Assembly (NCBI GenBank): GCA_023387735.1
Contig: JAEWHP010000012.1
Location: forward strand, 1 to 64,000
Direction: 5' to 3'
Origin: Pseudomonadota bacterium
Lineage (GTDB): Bacteria; Pseudomonadota; Alphaproteobacteria; Rhizobiales; Xanthobacteraceae
Length of the DNA stretch: 64,000 bases
Shown: positions 1 through 9,100 of the stretch, piece after piece
Position numbering within the stretch: position 1 is the stretch's first letter
Layout: each line of letters opens with the position of its first letter
Made by a program: the position numbers and the translations under genes
Notes under the pieces: model-generated
The model's database searches: none
What the model was told of the DNA's origin: nothing
What the model saw: the letters and a program-made list of their open reading frames with translations, nothing else

Positions 1-60
1 CGCGGTGCTGGCGTCAAGTTCGCGGAAGCAAGCTTGCGCGGGTGACAGTGGCAAAAGAGC

Positions 61-270
61 CGTTCACTGGGGAGAGCACGAAGTAAGTCGTAAAGCCACT
101 GCGCAGGGAAGGCCGGGATGCTCCCGCCGAACCTGTATGCTCGTGTGCGTGTTCTTCATGTGCATTTGCACGCGAGACCGCGGGTGCGGCGCGCACCCGG
201 CCTTCCCTGCGCCCTCTGATTTTCGAGAGGGCAAACGAAATGCAAACCTCGGGCAGAACATGTCGCGAGA
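61..270. repeat. Interspersed structured repeat with a 17-bp stem
   Basis: No convincing gene lies in the first 455 bases. Bases 101-117 are perfectly complementary to 196-212, giving a 17-bp stem, and an inner GC-rich hairpin (GGGTGCG against CGCACCC) sits near 183-198. The block resembles a repeat that recurs in Bradyrhizobium and Nitrobacter genomes. That likeness is from memory, not from a search. Function unknown. The short frames across it are low-complexity and are not called. Confidence 0.55.
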
Positions 271-289
271 TCGCGAAGTCACATCCGGT

Positions 290-390
290 CGTCATCCCCG
301 CGCAGGCGGGGATCCAGTATTCCAGAAGCCGCAGTGATTCCATCGAAAAGCCGCGGCGTACTGGATGCCCCGCCTTCGCGGGGCATGACA
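290..390. repeat. Palindromic intergenic repeat (GTCATCCCCGC type)
   Basis: The left end (291-319) reads GTCATCCCCGC then GGCGGGGATCCAGTA. The right end (359-389) reads TACTGGATGCCCCGCC then GCGGGGCATGAC. The two arms are largely complementary, so the block can fold into a long imperfect hairpin. It is a common rhizobial type of extragenic palindrome. It lies downstream of the histidine kinase gene and may help end its transcript. Confidence 0.7.
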
Positions 391-455
391 ATGGTTGGAG
401 TTCTGGATACGCGGAGAGATCAGTGATCTCTGCGCAAAATCACTCCCTGCGCGGC

Positions 456-2342
456 CTACTCCCGCTTCGGCGGATTTTCCCTCAGGAAACGCTCGAGGTC
501 GGGCTGCACGGAGTACGGCAGCGGGATCGGATCGCCCATGTGATCGATCGCGCGATCGAGAGCGAGGCGTACCATGCGCGCCAGTTCTGCCTTGCGATAC
601 GGTTTGGTCAGCAGCAGCACACCCTCGCCAGGACGCTCGCCCGAATCGAACGCGCCGAACGTGTTGCCGGACGTGTAGAGCACCCGCAGCGGCCGGCGCA
701 ATTCGGCAGCCTTTTGCGCCAGCTGCCGGCCGTTCATGGCCCCCGGCATGACGATGTCGGTGAACAGCAGATCGAAGGCCGTTCCGGCGTTGACCAGCTC
801 AAGCGCCTCGGCGGCATTGCTCGCCGCGATCACCTTGTAGCCGAGGCTTTCGAGCCGGCCCGTGACATGCGCGCGCACGACGTCATCGTCCTCCACGCAC
901 AGGATGGTTTCCGTTCCGCCGCGAAGGTGTTCATCTCCCGCCAGCCGCGTATCGCTCAGCGGAAGCAATTCCGAAATTTCGATGTCCGCCTTCGGAAGAT
1001 AGATGCGGAAGCCGGCGCCCTTGCCCACCTCGCTATCCACCACGACGGCGCCACCGGACTGTTTTGCAAATCCGAACACCATGCTCAACCCGAGCCCGGT
1101 CCCCGCTCCGAACTGCTTGGTCGAAAAGAACGGCTCGAAAATCCGGTCGCGGATGGCGGCGGGAATGCCGGCGCCGGTATCATGCACCTGGACGACGACG
1201 TAGTCGCCCGGGCCGAGCCCGCCGATCTCGGCGTCATGCTCGCCGCGGGTGAAATTCCTGGTCCTGAACAGCAGCCTGCCGCCATCGGGCATGGCGTCGC
1301 GGGCATTGATCGCAAGGTTGACCAGTGCCGAGGAGAGCTGGCTGCGATCGACCAGGGCGGGCCACGCCTGATCGTTCAGTGCGGTCTCGATTTCGATCTG
1401 CCTGCCGAGCGTCGGCGACAGCAACTGGACCACCTCCTCGACGAGCGCATTGACGTCGGTTTCGAGCGGCCGCAGCGGCTGCTTTCGGGCAAAGGCGAGC
1501 AGGTTGGCGGTGAGCTGGGACGCGCGGTCCGCCGCGTCGTCGATCATCTTTGCGATCGAGGTGAGTGCCGGATCGTGCTTGACCCCTTCGGCGAGAATCT
1601 CGATCGTTCCCGTGATCACGGTGAGCATGTTGTTGAAGTCGTGCGCGATACCGCCGGTCAATTGCCCGACCGATTCCATCTTCTGCGCCTGGAACAACTG
1701 TTCTTCTGCGGCGCGCTTTGCCGTGATGTCCCTGACGAAGGCGTTGATGATGTATCCCTCATTGCGGCGCAGCGCCGTGAGCGAAACCTCGGCGAAGAAT
1801 TCGCTTCCGTCCTTGCGCAGCAGAGGCGTCTCGTAACGCCCTCCTATGGCCTCGCCCACGACCTGGCTCAGGAACTGGTCGATCCACTGCCGGTGCCCGA
1901 CCCACAGCGATTCCGGAAACAGCAGCTTCTCGACGCTGCGGCCGATGGCCTCCTCGCGCGTCCAGCCCATCAACGCTTCGGCGTGCGGGCTCCAGTTGAG
2001 GACGATGCAGTCCCCATCGGTCTGGACGAAAGCATCGAGCGCCTCTTCGATAATCGCCCGCGCCATCTTCTCGTTGTCGATCAGCGCCTGATACGCCCGC
2101 GCCTGCTCGGGCTCGTCATGAACCACCGCAGGCTTTCGCAAACCATTGGTGATTCCCACGGCAAGGGCGATCCCGAACACCGATGCAATGGCACCGCCGG
2201 CGAGCGCCGCGCCAACGATGGCCTTCAACGCTCCGTGCGATGGCGTATCGGCGACGAAGAAATAGGCAAATACGCTGACGACGCAGGACGTCACCAGGAC
2301 CAGCACAACCATCGCGAGCGCGAGGCGGCTTGCTACCGTCAT
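456..2342 (-). CDS. PAS-containing hybrid sensor histidine kinase/response regulator
   Basis: This is a 628-residue membrane sensor kinase. Two hydrophobic segments lie at about residues 7-30 and 38-63. A PAS/PAC domain follows at about 90-210, then a dimerisation helix with the phospho-accepting His234 in GGIAHDFNNML. The HATPase has an N-box (NLAINARDAMPDGG) and a G-box (GTGLGLSM). A C-terminal receiver domain begins ETILCVEDDD and has the likely phospho-Asp near 529 in FTDIVMP. Such hybrids autophosphorylate and pass phosphate to their own receiver. The signal and output partner cannot be told, and no separate regulator gene sits next to it. The 204 bases upstream (2343-2546) hold its promoter region and no gene. 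Confidence 0.93.
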   Translation of the reverse strand: MTVASRLALAMVVLVLVTSCVVSVFAYFFVADTPSHGALKAIVGAALAGGAIASVFGIALAVGITNGLRKPAVVHDEPEQARAYQALIDNEKMARAIIEEALDAFVQTDGDCIVLNWSPHAEALMGWTREEAIGRSVEKLLFPESLWVGHRQWIDQFLSQVVGEAIGGRYETPLLRKDGSEFFAEVSLTALRRNEGYIINAFVRDITAKRAAEEQLFQAQKMESVGQLTGGIAHDFNNMLTVITGTIEILAEGVKHDPALTSIAKMIDDAADRASQLTANLLAFARKQPLRPLETDVNALVEEVVQLLSPTLGRQIEIETALNDQAWPALVDRSQLSSALVNLAINARDAMPDGGRLLFRTRNFTRGEHDAEIGGLGPGDYVVVQVHDTGAGIPAAIRDRIFEPFFSTKQFGAGTGLGLSMVFGFAKQSGGAVVVDSEVGKGAGFRIYLPKADIEISELLPLSDTRLAGDEHLRGGTETILCVEDDDVVRAHVTGRLESLGYKVIAASNAAEALELVNAGTAFDLLFTDIVMPGAMNGRQLAQKAAELRRPLRVLYTSGNTFGAFDSGERPGEGVLLLTKPYRKAELARMVRLALDRAIDHMGDPIPLPYSVQPDLERFLRENPPKRE

Positions 2343-2546
2343 AGCCTCCCCCGTCCCGAGGCGATGGATGAATACAAGCTTTCTTCAGCCCATTTCGACT
2401 GCATCAGGCAATGCTGCAGTGCGCCGTCGTTGCTTACCCGAGTTCGGTTTGCGATCCCAGAGTTTTCATCCCGTAGAATTACGGGGCGCTGGATCGGACG
2501 CCGGCACCTGCATGACCTTCGGCGGCACGTGCTGCTGTTCGGAGGC

Positions 2547-3317
2547 TCAATTCGCCCGCGTGTGCGCCTTCAATGCCGCGCCGAACGCCTCGAACAGCTT
2601 TCGATTGATCGGATTGCGCTGCGGATCGTACTCCGCATGCCACTGCACACCGAGCGCGAAGGCCGGCGCATCCGCGATCCGGATCGCTTCGATGGTGCCG
2701 TCCTCGGCGATGCCCTCGATGACGACGCGCAGGCCGGGTTCGAGAATGCCCTGCCCGTGCAGCGAGTTCACCCGAATGGTCTCGCAGCCGAGCAGGCTGG
2801 CAAATGTGCCGCCCGGCGTCAGGTGGACGTCATGCCGGTCGGCGAACACCACGGTCGGATCGGGATGGATTTCGCCGTTGTCCAGCCGCGGCATGCGGTG
2901 GTTCATGCGGCCCGGTATCTCGCGGATTTCAGGGTGCAGCGAGCCGCCAAAGGCTACGTTCATTTCCTGCAGGCCGCGGCAGATGCCGAATATCGGCACA
3001 CCACGGGCGACGCAGGCTTCCGTCAGCGCCAGCGCGACGTCGTCGCGGTGGATGTCGTAGGGCTCGTGCCGCTCGTGCGGCTCGGTCTTGAAACGTGTCG
3101 GATGAACATTGGCGCGGGCGCCCGTCAGCACCACCCCGTCCACGACATCGAGAAGCGCGCCGATATCGGTGATCTCGGGCGAACCGGCGAACATCAGCGG
3201 CAGCGCACCGGCAACGTCGGCGACCGCGCGCAAATTGCGCTCTCCGACCATCTGCGTCTGAAACCGATTTTCGACGCGATGGGCGTTCCCGATCACACCG
3301 ACCACGGGCCGTCTCAT
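2547..3317 (-). CDS. Gamma-glutamyl-gamma-aminobutyrate hydrolase family protein (class I amidotransferase fold)
   Basis: This 256-residue protein has the class I glutamine amidotransferase fold of the PuuD/peptidase C26 family. The nucleophile elbow is GICRGLQEMN with Cys113, and GVQWHAEYDP near the C terminus carries the catalytic His. LTGARANVHP near residue 65 matches the family's conserved loop. Members cleave gamma-glutamyl amides, for example gamma-glutamyl-GABA in putrescine breakdown. No other putrescine genes are nearby, so the substrate is open. The ATG at 3317 begins MRRPVVGVIGNAH, where homology normally starts. The frame runs 32 codons further up without resembling the family. 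Confidence 0.87.
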   Translation of the reverse strand: MRRPVVGVIGNAHRVENRFQTQMVGERNLRAVADVAGALPLMFAGSPEITDIGALLDVVDGVVLTGARANVHPTRFKTEPHERHEPYDIHRDDVALALTEACVARGVPIFGICRGLQEMNVAFGGSLHPEIREIPGRMNHRMPRLDNGEIHPDPTVVFADRHDVHLTPGGTFASLLGCETIRVNSLHGQGILEPGLRVVIEGIAEDGTIEAIRIADAPAFALGVQWHAEYDPQRNPINRKLFEAFGAALKAHTRAN

Positions 3318-3443
3318 CGCAAATATTCCGCTGTCATCGTCCTGTGCAAAAGGATTGTTCTGGGTTGGACCACGATTCCAGGCGATCATGCCTGCGGCCG
3401 GGCAGCGGATCAATATCCGGCGGGTTGCCGCGGGCCTGCCCTG

Positions 3444-4151
3444 CTATTTTCGCGTAAAGGCCTCCCTGGCGTCGATCCCCTCGACCCCGGGCAGGCCGGC
3501 CGCACGGAGCGCGGTAGCGGCCGGATTACCGGCGCCGTGCAGCCAGGGCAATCTGGCCTCGATTCCGCGCGTCACAGGCTCGCCCAGCACGCCGCCAAAA
3601 TCGAGCGGCCAGTATCCATTTGGCACCACCTCGGCGGTGAGTCCTTTCAAGCGATAGCCTTTTCCGAGCATGGCTTCGGCATCGTCAGGCGCCACGGTGC
3701 GGGCATTGCCGGGATTGGCCGGATCGGCAAAGGTGACCAGCACCGGGATCAGCGCGCCTTTCACGGGCACGATACCGGTCTGCCGGCTCATCTCGTTGAA
3801 CGACACCCGCCTGCCCGCGGCGTCGATATAGGCGCGGAGCGCCACGTAGTTCACATCCTCCAGCACGAGTTTGTCGTTGTCGACGTGAGCCAGGAGCGCG
3901 ACCAGGTTTTTGCCACCGCCCAGATCGACGAAGATGGCGTCGCCGACGGTGACGGTCTGGCCGCGGCGGCTGTAGCTGCGATCGGGATGGACGGCGACGA
4001 CGCCAGATGCCGATCTGGGTCCATCCGGCGTCTCGACCTCGACCGCCAGGCGATACTTATGCGCGGGACGATTGATTCTGATCTGGTCGCCGATGACCAG
4101 CGCCGCCAGCAGCGCAAGCGGGCCGAACCATTTGAAAGCCGTCTTGATCAT
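3444..4151 (-). CDS. Membrane-anchored hypothetical protein
   Basis: This 235-residue protein is not recognised. Residues about 6-22 form one hydrophobic helix (WFGPLALLAALVIG), probably a signal anchor, and the rest looks extracytoplasmic. The start at 4151 (MIKTAFKWF) is preceded by GGGACG, a plausible ribosome binding site. The frame is open ten codons further up. The body has beta-rich stretches (KYRLAVEVETPDG, TVTVGDAIFVDLGGG), which would suit a periplasmic domain. It lies between the hydrolase on the same strand and a divergent AI-2E permease. Confidence 0.6.
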   Translation of the reverse strand: MIKTAFKWFGPLALLAALVIGDQIRINRPAHKYRLAVEVETPDGPRSASGVVAVHPDRSYSRRGQTVTVGDAIFVDLGGGKNLVALLAHVDNDKLVLEDVNYVALRAYIDAAGRRVSFNEMSRQTGIVPVKGALIPVLVTFADPANPGNARTVAPDDAEAMLGKGYRLKGLTAEVVPNGYWPLDFGGVLGEPVTRGIEARLPWLHGAGNPAATALRAAGLPGVEGIDAREAFTRK

Positions 4152-4297
4152 CGTCCCGCCCGTCGGTCGCCCCGGATTCATCCACCGCTTGGCACAGCGG
4201 ACACGCCAGCGTCAAACCGGCACGCGTTCCCCGGCTTGATCCCGGCCGCGTTTTGGCGAAAGACTGCTGGAACGATATTCTGCAGGAAGGAATCGAC

Positions 4298-5425
4298 GTG
4301 ACAGGTCCCGCTGACAATCGCCTTCAGGCCCGCAGCGATCTGGCGTGGGCGATATCGGTCGGCGGCATCGGCGTCGTCCTGTTTATCGCGCTATTGCTGT
4401 TCACCTGGTACTTCGCGGCGACGCTGTTTCTGATTTTCGCCGGCATGCTGCTCGGCGTGGCGCTCAACGCCATGAGCAACCTGCTCGGGCGCGTCGTCCG
4501 CCTGCCGCACGCGCTGCGGCTGACCATCGTGTGCCTGGCGGTCGCGGGCATGCTGTCGGGCATCATCTTCCTCGGCGGCACCACCATCGCCCAGCAGACC
4601 ACCGTGCTGAGCAACACGCTCAAGTCGCAACTGGTCAACGTCAAGGGCTTCCTGGAGAGGAACGGCATCGACACCAGCCTGTTCGATTTCGGCAGCCTGT
4701 CATCGCACCCGGATGCTTCCGAAGCGCCTGTGACCACTCCCCCGCCGACCCACTCGCTGCCCAGCGCCGGCACGATTGCATCGAGCGGCGGCGCGATCTT
4801 CAGCCAGAGCCTGAAGCTGATCCTGGGGACAGCAAGCGCGGTCGGAAATTTCTTTATCGTGCTGTTCCTGGGGATCGCGTTTGCGACCCAGCCCGCCGTC
4901 TATCGCAACGGCTTATTGTTCATGACGCCGGCCAGGCACCGTCAACGCGCGACCGTCATCGTCGACCGGATCAGCGAGACGCTGGAGCGCTGGCTGATCG
5001 CCCAGATCATCACCATGGCCGCGGTGTTTTTCGTGACCTGGATCGGCCTCGAGATCATCGGCATCCAGAGCGCGTTCATCCTTGGCATCCAGGCCGGACT
5101 GCTCGCGTTCATTCCGACGGTGGGCGCCATACTCGGCGGGTTGATCGTGGTGCTGGCCAGCCTCGCCTCGGGATGGGTCGCGGGCCTCTCCGCCTTCATC
5201 CTGTTCCTCGGCGTGCACGCGCTGGAGAGCTATGTGCTGACGCCGCTCATCCAGCGGCAGGCGCTCGACATTCCGCCTGCCACGCTGTTCGCGTTCCAGA
5301 TCCTGCTCGGCGTCGTCTTCGGCGTCTGGGGGCTGGCGCTGGCGCTCCCCCTGATGGCCATCGCCAAGGTCATGATCGACCATTTCAAGGCGGAGAACGC
5401 CCCGCCCGCAATCATGGCGGCGTGA
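4298..5425 (+). CDS. AI-2E family transporter (TqsA/PerM-like permease)
   Basis: This 375-residue polytopic membrane protein has the layout of the AI-2E transporter/UPF0118 family. It has N-terminal hydrophobic helices, a soluble loop (about residues 100-160, Pro/Ser-rich here), then helices with GIQAGLLAFIPTVGAILGG and the C-terminal VLTPLIQRQ and PLMAIAKVMIDHF. Members are linked to autoinducer-2 or small-solute export, with poorly defined substrates. The GTG at 4298 follows AGGAAGGA by six bases, so it is preferred over the upstream TTG at 4253. A second member of the family lies at 54304-55452. It is convergent with, and nearly abuts, the next gene. Confidence 0.88.
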   Translation: MTGPADNRLQARSDLAWAISVGGIGVVLFIALLLFTWYFAATLFLIFAGMLLGVALNAMSNLLGRVVRLPHALRLTIVCLAVAGMLSGIIFLGGTTIAQQTTVLSNTLKSQLVNVKGFLERNGIDTSLFDFGSLSSHPDASEAPVTTPPPTHSLPSAGTIASSGGAIFSQSLKLILGTASAVGNFFIVLFLGIAFATQPAVYRNGLLFMTPARHRQRATVIVDRISETLERWLIAQIITMAAVFFVTWIGLEIIGIQSAFILGIQAGLLAFIPTVGAILGGLIVVLASLASGWVAGLSAFILFLGVHALESYVLTPLIQRQALDIPPATLFAFQILLGVVFGVWGLALALPLMAIAKVMIDHFKAENAPPAIMAA

Positions 5426-5428
5426 GTG

Positions 5429-5731
5429 TCAGCCGGCCGTGGTCAGCACCGTTTCGGTGTGCTCGACCTCGGGCGGTGCGGCAAAATACTGCCCGACCAG
5501 GCCGCGCCATGCGGTAAAATCTTCGGAGCCGCGGAAATCCACCGTGTGGTTTTCCAGCGTTTCCCACTGCGCCATCAGCCGGTAGCGCTGCGGCTTTTCG
5601 ATCGATTTGTGCAGTTCAAACCCCTTGCCGCCCTTGGCGCGCAGGAACAGCGGCTGCGCCTTGGCGACGGCGGCTTCAAAATCCTTCTCGGTGCCGGGCT
5701 TGACGTCGATTTGTGCGATTTCGGTGATCAT
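5429..5731 (-). CDS. ABM-fold monooxygenase family protein
   Basis: This 100-residue protein has the antibiotic biosynthesis monooxygenase (ABM, dimeric alpha-beta barrel) pattern. An N-terminal strand ITEIAQIDVKPG is followed by a helix EKDFEAAVAKAQPLF, then YRLMAQWETLENHTVDFRGSEDFTAWRGLV. Small ABM proteins include quinol monooxygenases and heme-degrading enzymes, but many have no known substrate. Length is typical. The gene ends three bases from the convergent AI-2E permease gene. Confidence 0.8.
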   Translation of the reverse strand: MITEIAQIDVKPGTEKDFEAAVAKAQPLFLRAKGGKGFELHKSIEKPQRYRLMAQWETLENHTVDFRGSEDFTAWRGLVGQYFAAPPEVEHTETVLTTAG

Positions 5732-5790
5732 CTAGGTTACGCCTCCTCATGGGAATGCGCGTGTCTAGCCCGTCCGCCCGAAAAGCAAAA

Positions 5791-5806
5791 GGCGCCTCGC
5801 GGCGCC
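5791..5806 (-). terminator. Hairpin terminator of the small membrane protein gene
   Basis: GGCGCC-TCGC-GGCGCC forms a six-bp stem with a four-base loop. On the minus strand it is followed by TTTTGCTTTT, so it suits the gene at 5831-6067. Confidence 0.65.
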
Positions 5807-5830
5807 CTCACGTCGGCAATGGCTGGTCAA

Positions 5831-6067
5831 CTAGCGAAACAGCAGCACCGCGCCGGCAATCACGAAGGCGCAGCCGATGAACATGATGGCAGGCCAGCGC
5901 GTTCTGCGCTGATCATAACGCCCCTGCGCACGACGCTCCGTGATGAGCGCCCTCTCGAATTCTTCCGAGGAAGAGAACATGCAGCCAAACCCGCCACGGG
6001 TTGTTGCCTCGGCCGCTTCGAGCGACGTCAGGGCAGCCTGTGGGTTCTGTCTGCGCATCGAGTCCAT
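5831..6067 (-). CDS. Small single-helix membrane protein
   Basis: This is a 78-residue protein of unknown function. The N-terminal half is soluble and charged. A C-terminal hydrophobic helix (IMFIGCAFVIAGAVLLF) ends almost at the stop codon, which suggests a tail-anchored inner-membrane protein. A hairpin terminator follows it closely, which supports a real transcribed unit. The start at MDSMRRQ could instead be the ATG three codons on. Confidence 0.55.
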   Translation of the reverse strand: MDSMRRQNPQAALTSLEAAEATTRGGFGCMFSSSEEFERALITERRAQGRYDQRRTRWPAIMFIGCAFVIAGAVLLFR

Positions 6068-6118
6068 GACGCAGATGATATGAACGGAATGGTAAATGGA
6101 AAGTTACCAGGCGCAGCC

Positions 6119-7336
6119 TTACGTCGTCGCCGGCGACTGGCGCGCCGAAGCGGGAAGCCCGGCGGTCTTGCGCCGCCATTTCTCCAGCGACAGCGGCAGT
6201 TCCTCCGCGGCCTCGACGCGGTTACGGCCGCCGCGCTTGGCCTGGTAGAGCGCGGTGTCGGCCGCCGCCAGCAGCACCTCGAGTTCGGTGCCGGCGGGCC
6301 CGCCAGCCACGCCGATGCTGACGGTGGTGTCGACCGGGCCTTCCTCGCAGACGATGTTGGACGCCTCGAACGCCTCGCGCACGCGCTCGGCCACGATCAC
6401 GCCCTCCTCCAGCGCGCACGGCAGCAGCGCGGCGAATTCCTCGCCACCGATCCGGCCCGACAGGTCGCTGATGCGCAGGCTGCTGATCACCACCGTCGAG
6501 AACAGCTTGAGGATCTCGTCGCCCGCGGGATGACCGAAGCGATCGTTGATGCCCTTGAAATGGTCGATGTCGAAAATCATCACCGTCACGGGCCGGCCTG
6601 CGGCGGCTTCGCGTTCGATCACCCGCAGGCAGGCTTCCGAAAAGCCGCGACGGTTCAGCATCCCGCTCAGCGGATCGACCGAGGCTGCGGTCTTGTGCAC
6701 GGTCACGGCACGGTCCGATACCAGCATGAAGATCACGAACACGGTGCCGATCGCGTACAGAATCAATTCGATCGAGAACGCCGTCACCCAGATGCTGGTG
6801 GCGAAGGTGTCGTCGTGCGGGCGCAGGAGCCCGCCGAGCAGGATCGGCAGCATCAGCACGCAGCCGTGCATGACCGGCACCGCGATCGTCGGCCAGCGCT
6901 TCTGCATGGTCCGTCGCCGCTCGTTCCACAATTCGGAAGCCGTCAGCGCGGCATAGACGGCTACGATCGCCGCACCAAGGGTAAGGCGCATGGCGACGTT
7001 CAACGACGGGAACGCCACGGCGACGCCGATCCAGACGATCGCGCCGAACAGCAGCCCCGGCAGATGCGGCTTGCGGCCATGGAACACCCGCGACGCATTC
7101 CAGACCATGCCGCAGGCAATGAAGCCCACCGCATTCAACGCCAGCAGCAGCGGCTCGCCGAGCTTCGGACCGCCGATGGTCCAGACCGCCACCGAGGCGG
7201 CGCCGATCAGATAGGCCGTGCCCCACCACTTCAAGGCCGGGATGTTCTCCTGCTTGCCGAAGAATACAAGCATGGCGCCAAGCATTCCGGCGACCATGGT
7301 GGCAAACAAATAAAGCGTGGCGGTATCGAACGACAT
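6119..7336 (-). CDS. Diguanylate cyclase with N-terminal membrane sensor region
   Basis: This 405-residue protein makes cyclic di-GMP. The first ~210 residues hold about six or more hydrophobic helices, probably a membrane sensor module. A GGDEF domain follows from DPLSGMLNRRGF (about 221). The active-site motif is GGEEF at 297-301, an active variant. An RxxD inhibitory site (Arg288-Asp291) lies five residues before it, so product inhibition is likely. No EAL domain is present. The ATG at 7336 (MSFDTATLYL) is chosen; the frame extends 19 codons further with no family resemblance. Confidence 0.92.
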   Translation of the reverse strand: MSFDTATLYLFATMVAGMLGAMLVFFGKQENIPALKWWGTAYLIGAASVAVWTIGGPKLGEPLLLALNAVGFIACGMVWNASRVFHGRKPHLPGLLFGAIVWIGVAVAFPSLNVAMRLTLGAAIVAVYAALTASELWNERRRTMQKRWPTIAVPVMHGCVLMLPILLGGLLRPHDDTFATSIWVTAFSIELILYAIGTVFVIFMLVSDRAVTVHKTAASVDPLSGMLNRRGFSEACLRVIEREAAAGRPVTVMIFDIDHFKGINDRFGHPAGDEILKLFSTVVISSLRISDLSGRIGGEEFAALLPCALEEGVIVAERVREAFEASNIVCEEGPVDTTVSIGVAGGPAGTELEVLLAAADTALYQAKRGGRNRVEAAEELPLSLEKWRRKTAGLPASARQSPATT

Positions 7337-7497
7337 GGGTCTACCCGAACGCGTGTGATGCAGATCTGGCGCGCATCGAAAATGCGATTTCACGCCGTTG
7401 CATCGCGGACACTAGAAGCGCCGTCTTCCGAATTCGTTCGCGCAGGTAGCCAAGTTTTCACGAAAAACCGTGGTAACCCATCACTAAATGGAAACCA

Positions 7498-7524
7498 AAA
7501 AGGGCGCCGATCGGGCGCCCTTTT
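7498..7524. terminator. Strong bidirectional intrinsic terminator
   Basis: AAAAGGGCGCC-GATCG-GGCGCCCTTTT forms an 11-bp perfect stem with runs of A and T at its two ends. It can end transcription either way and sits just after rpsI, which reads on the minus strand. Confidence 0.9.
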
Positions 7525-7570
7525 CGTCGTTCGATGCATGCAGCATTCGCTGCAAATTTTAGCGAAGCAA

Positions 7571-8050
7571 TTAGCGCTTCGAGAACTGGAACGACTTGCG
7601 CGCTTTCGCCCGGCCGTACTTCTTGCGCTCCACGGTACGGGAGTCGCGGGTCAAGAAGCCGCCCTTCTTCAGCACGCCGCGCAGATCCGGCTCGAAGTTC
7701 GTCAAAGCCTTCGAGATGCCGTGGCGCACGGCGCCGGCCTGGCCCGACAGGCCGCCGCCGGCGACCGTGCAGATGACGTCGTACTGGCCGGCGCGGGCAG
7801 CTGCGACCAGCGGCTGCTGGATCAGCATGCGCAGAACCGGGCGGGCGAAATAGACTTCGACCTCGCGGGTGTTGACCACGATCTTGCCGGCGCCCGGCTT
7901 GATCCAGACGCGGGCGACCGCGTCCTTGCGCTTGCCGGTGGCATAGGCGCGGCCGTATTTGTCGACCTTCTTGACGTATTTCGGCGCGTCCGGCGAAACC
8001 GCCGCCTTGAGCGACGACAACTGATCGAGAGACTGCATGGTATCCGACAT
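7571..8050 (-). CDS. rpsI: 30S ribosomal protein S9
   Basis: This 159-residue protein is ribosomal protein S9. The conserved core begins GRAYATGKRKDAVARVWIKPG and the C-terminal tail KARKSFQFSKR matches the family's basic end that reaches the P-site tRNA. The N-terminal ~35 residues are an extension usual in alphaproteobacterial S9. It starts one base after the rplM stop codon, so the two are co-transcribed and probably translationally coupled. An intrinsic terminator follows at 7498-7524. Confidence 0.98.
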   Translation of the reverse strand: MSDTMQSLDQLSSLKAAVSPDAPKYVKKVDKYGRAYATGKRKDAVARVWIKPGAGKIVVNTREVEVYFARPVLRMLIQQPLVAAARAGQYDVICTVAGGGLSGQAGAVRHGISKALTNFEPDLRGVLKKGGFLTRDSRTVERKKYGRAKARKSFQFSKR

Positions 8051-8051
8051 C

Positions 8052-8516
8052 TTATGCGGCCCTCATGTTCTTGCGATTCATCGAAGCGATATCAACCTTC
8101 TCGGGCTGCTGGGCTTCATGGGGATGTTCGGCGCCGGGGTAAACGCGCAGATTGCCCATCTGCACGCGGCCGAGCGGACCACGCGGGATCATGCGTTCGA
8201 TGGCCTTCTCGACCACGCGCTCGGGGAAGCGACCTTCGAGGATCGACTTCGCGGTGCGTTCCTTGATGCCGCCGATGAAGCCGGTGTGCTTGTAGTAGAC
8301 CTTGTTGTCGCGCTTGCGACCCGTCAGCACGACGTGCGCCGCGTTGATGATGACGACATGGTCGCCGCAATCGACGTGGGGCGTGTAGGTTGGGAGGTGC
8401 TTGCCGCGCAGGCGCATGGCGACCAGGGTGGCGAGCCGGCCGACCACCAGACCCTTGGCGTCGATCAGCACCCACTTCTTCGTCACCTCGGCGGGCTTAG
8501 CCGAAAACGTTTTCAT
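8052..8516 (-). CDS. rplM: 50S ribosomal protein L13
   Basis: This 154-residue protein is ribosomal protein L13. Family signatures are KKWVLIDAKGLVVGRLATLVAMRLRGK near the N terminus, DHVVIINAAHVVLTGRK in the middle, and GRVQMGNLRVYPGAEHPHEAQQPE near the end. It is the first gene of the rplM-rpsI operon. The 155 bases upstream (8517-8671) are partly AT-rich and presumably hold the promoter and leader. A short hairpin (GGCGCC-AGAT-GCGCC) lies in that leader, but no regulatory role can be assigned. Confidence 0.98.
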   Translation of the reverse strand: MKTFSAKPAEVTKKWVLIDAKGLVVGRLATLVAMRLRGKHLPTYTPHVDCGDHVVIINAAHVVLTGRKRDNKVYYKHTGFIGGIKERTAKSILEGRFPERVVEKAIERMIPRGPLGRVQMGNLRVYPGAEHPHEAQQPEKVDIASMNRKNMRAA

Positions 8517-8671
8517 GTGAGGAAATCCGTGAAAATGGAAATCGGCGCCAGATGCGCCGAACTGCGCGGGTTTCTAGAGAACGGCGCGCCGATCGTCAAC
8601 GCCCATTCACACAAAATAAATCAACGAAAACAGACGCTTATAAATATGGTGTAATGATACCTTATAAAACC

Positions 8672-9100
8672 TCATTTGGTTGGAATGGAATAGGTCGCCG
8701 TGACATGCGCAATCGGATCGGGCGACGTCCCCGACAGCAGGTTGACCTCGCCAACGGCCAGGCGCTTGCCGAGCTTCAACAGCCTCGCCGCCGCCAGCAC
8801 GTCCTGATGCGGCTGGCCCTTGCGCAGGAAATTGATGTTGAGATTGGTGGTCACGGCGAGGCCAACCGGGCCGATCGCCGAGAGCAGCACGACGTACATC
8901 GCGAAATCGGCCATCGCCATCAGCGTCGGCCCCGATACCGTGCCGCCCGGGCGCAGCATGCGCTCGTCGAAGCGCCGGCGCAGCAGGCAGGTCTCGCCAT
9001 CGGCGCTTTCGATGGTGATATCGCCATCGCTGAACGCCTGGGGAAACTCCTCATGGAGGAACCTTTCCAGTTCAGCCACGCTCATTTTCGCTGCCGCCAT
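8672..9100 (-). CDS. PaaI-like hotdog-fold thioesterase
   Basis: This 142-residue protein has the hotdog-fold acyl-CoA thioesterase pattern. LRPGGTVSGPTLMAMADFAMYVVLL covers the central helix with the Asp of the active site, then LAVTTNLNINFLRKGQPHQDVLAAARLLKLGKR. Members hydrolyse phenylacetyl-CoA or other aryl/acyl-CoAs. It stands divergent from an enoyl-CoA hydratase, so an acyl-CoA role in the same pathway is possible. Substrate unknown. Confidence 0.83.
   Translation of the reverse strand: MAAAKMSVAELERFLHEEFPQAFSDGDITIESADGETCLLRRRFDERMLRPGGTVSGPTLMAMADFAMYVVLLSAIGPVGLAVTTNLNINFLRKGQPHQDVLAAARLLKLGKRLAVGEVNLLSGTSPDPIAHVTATYSIPTK

Noticed and set aside
240..4301. Continuous 1353-codon open frame on the plus strand
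   Set aside because: It is antisense to the kinase, hydrolase and hypothetical genes, has no domain, and is Arg/His-rich as expected of a GC-rich shadow frame.
5426..8266. 946-codon open frame on the plus strand
   Set aside because: It lies antisense to the cyclase and rpsI/rplM genes and has no recognisable domain.
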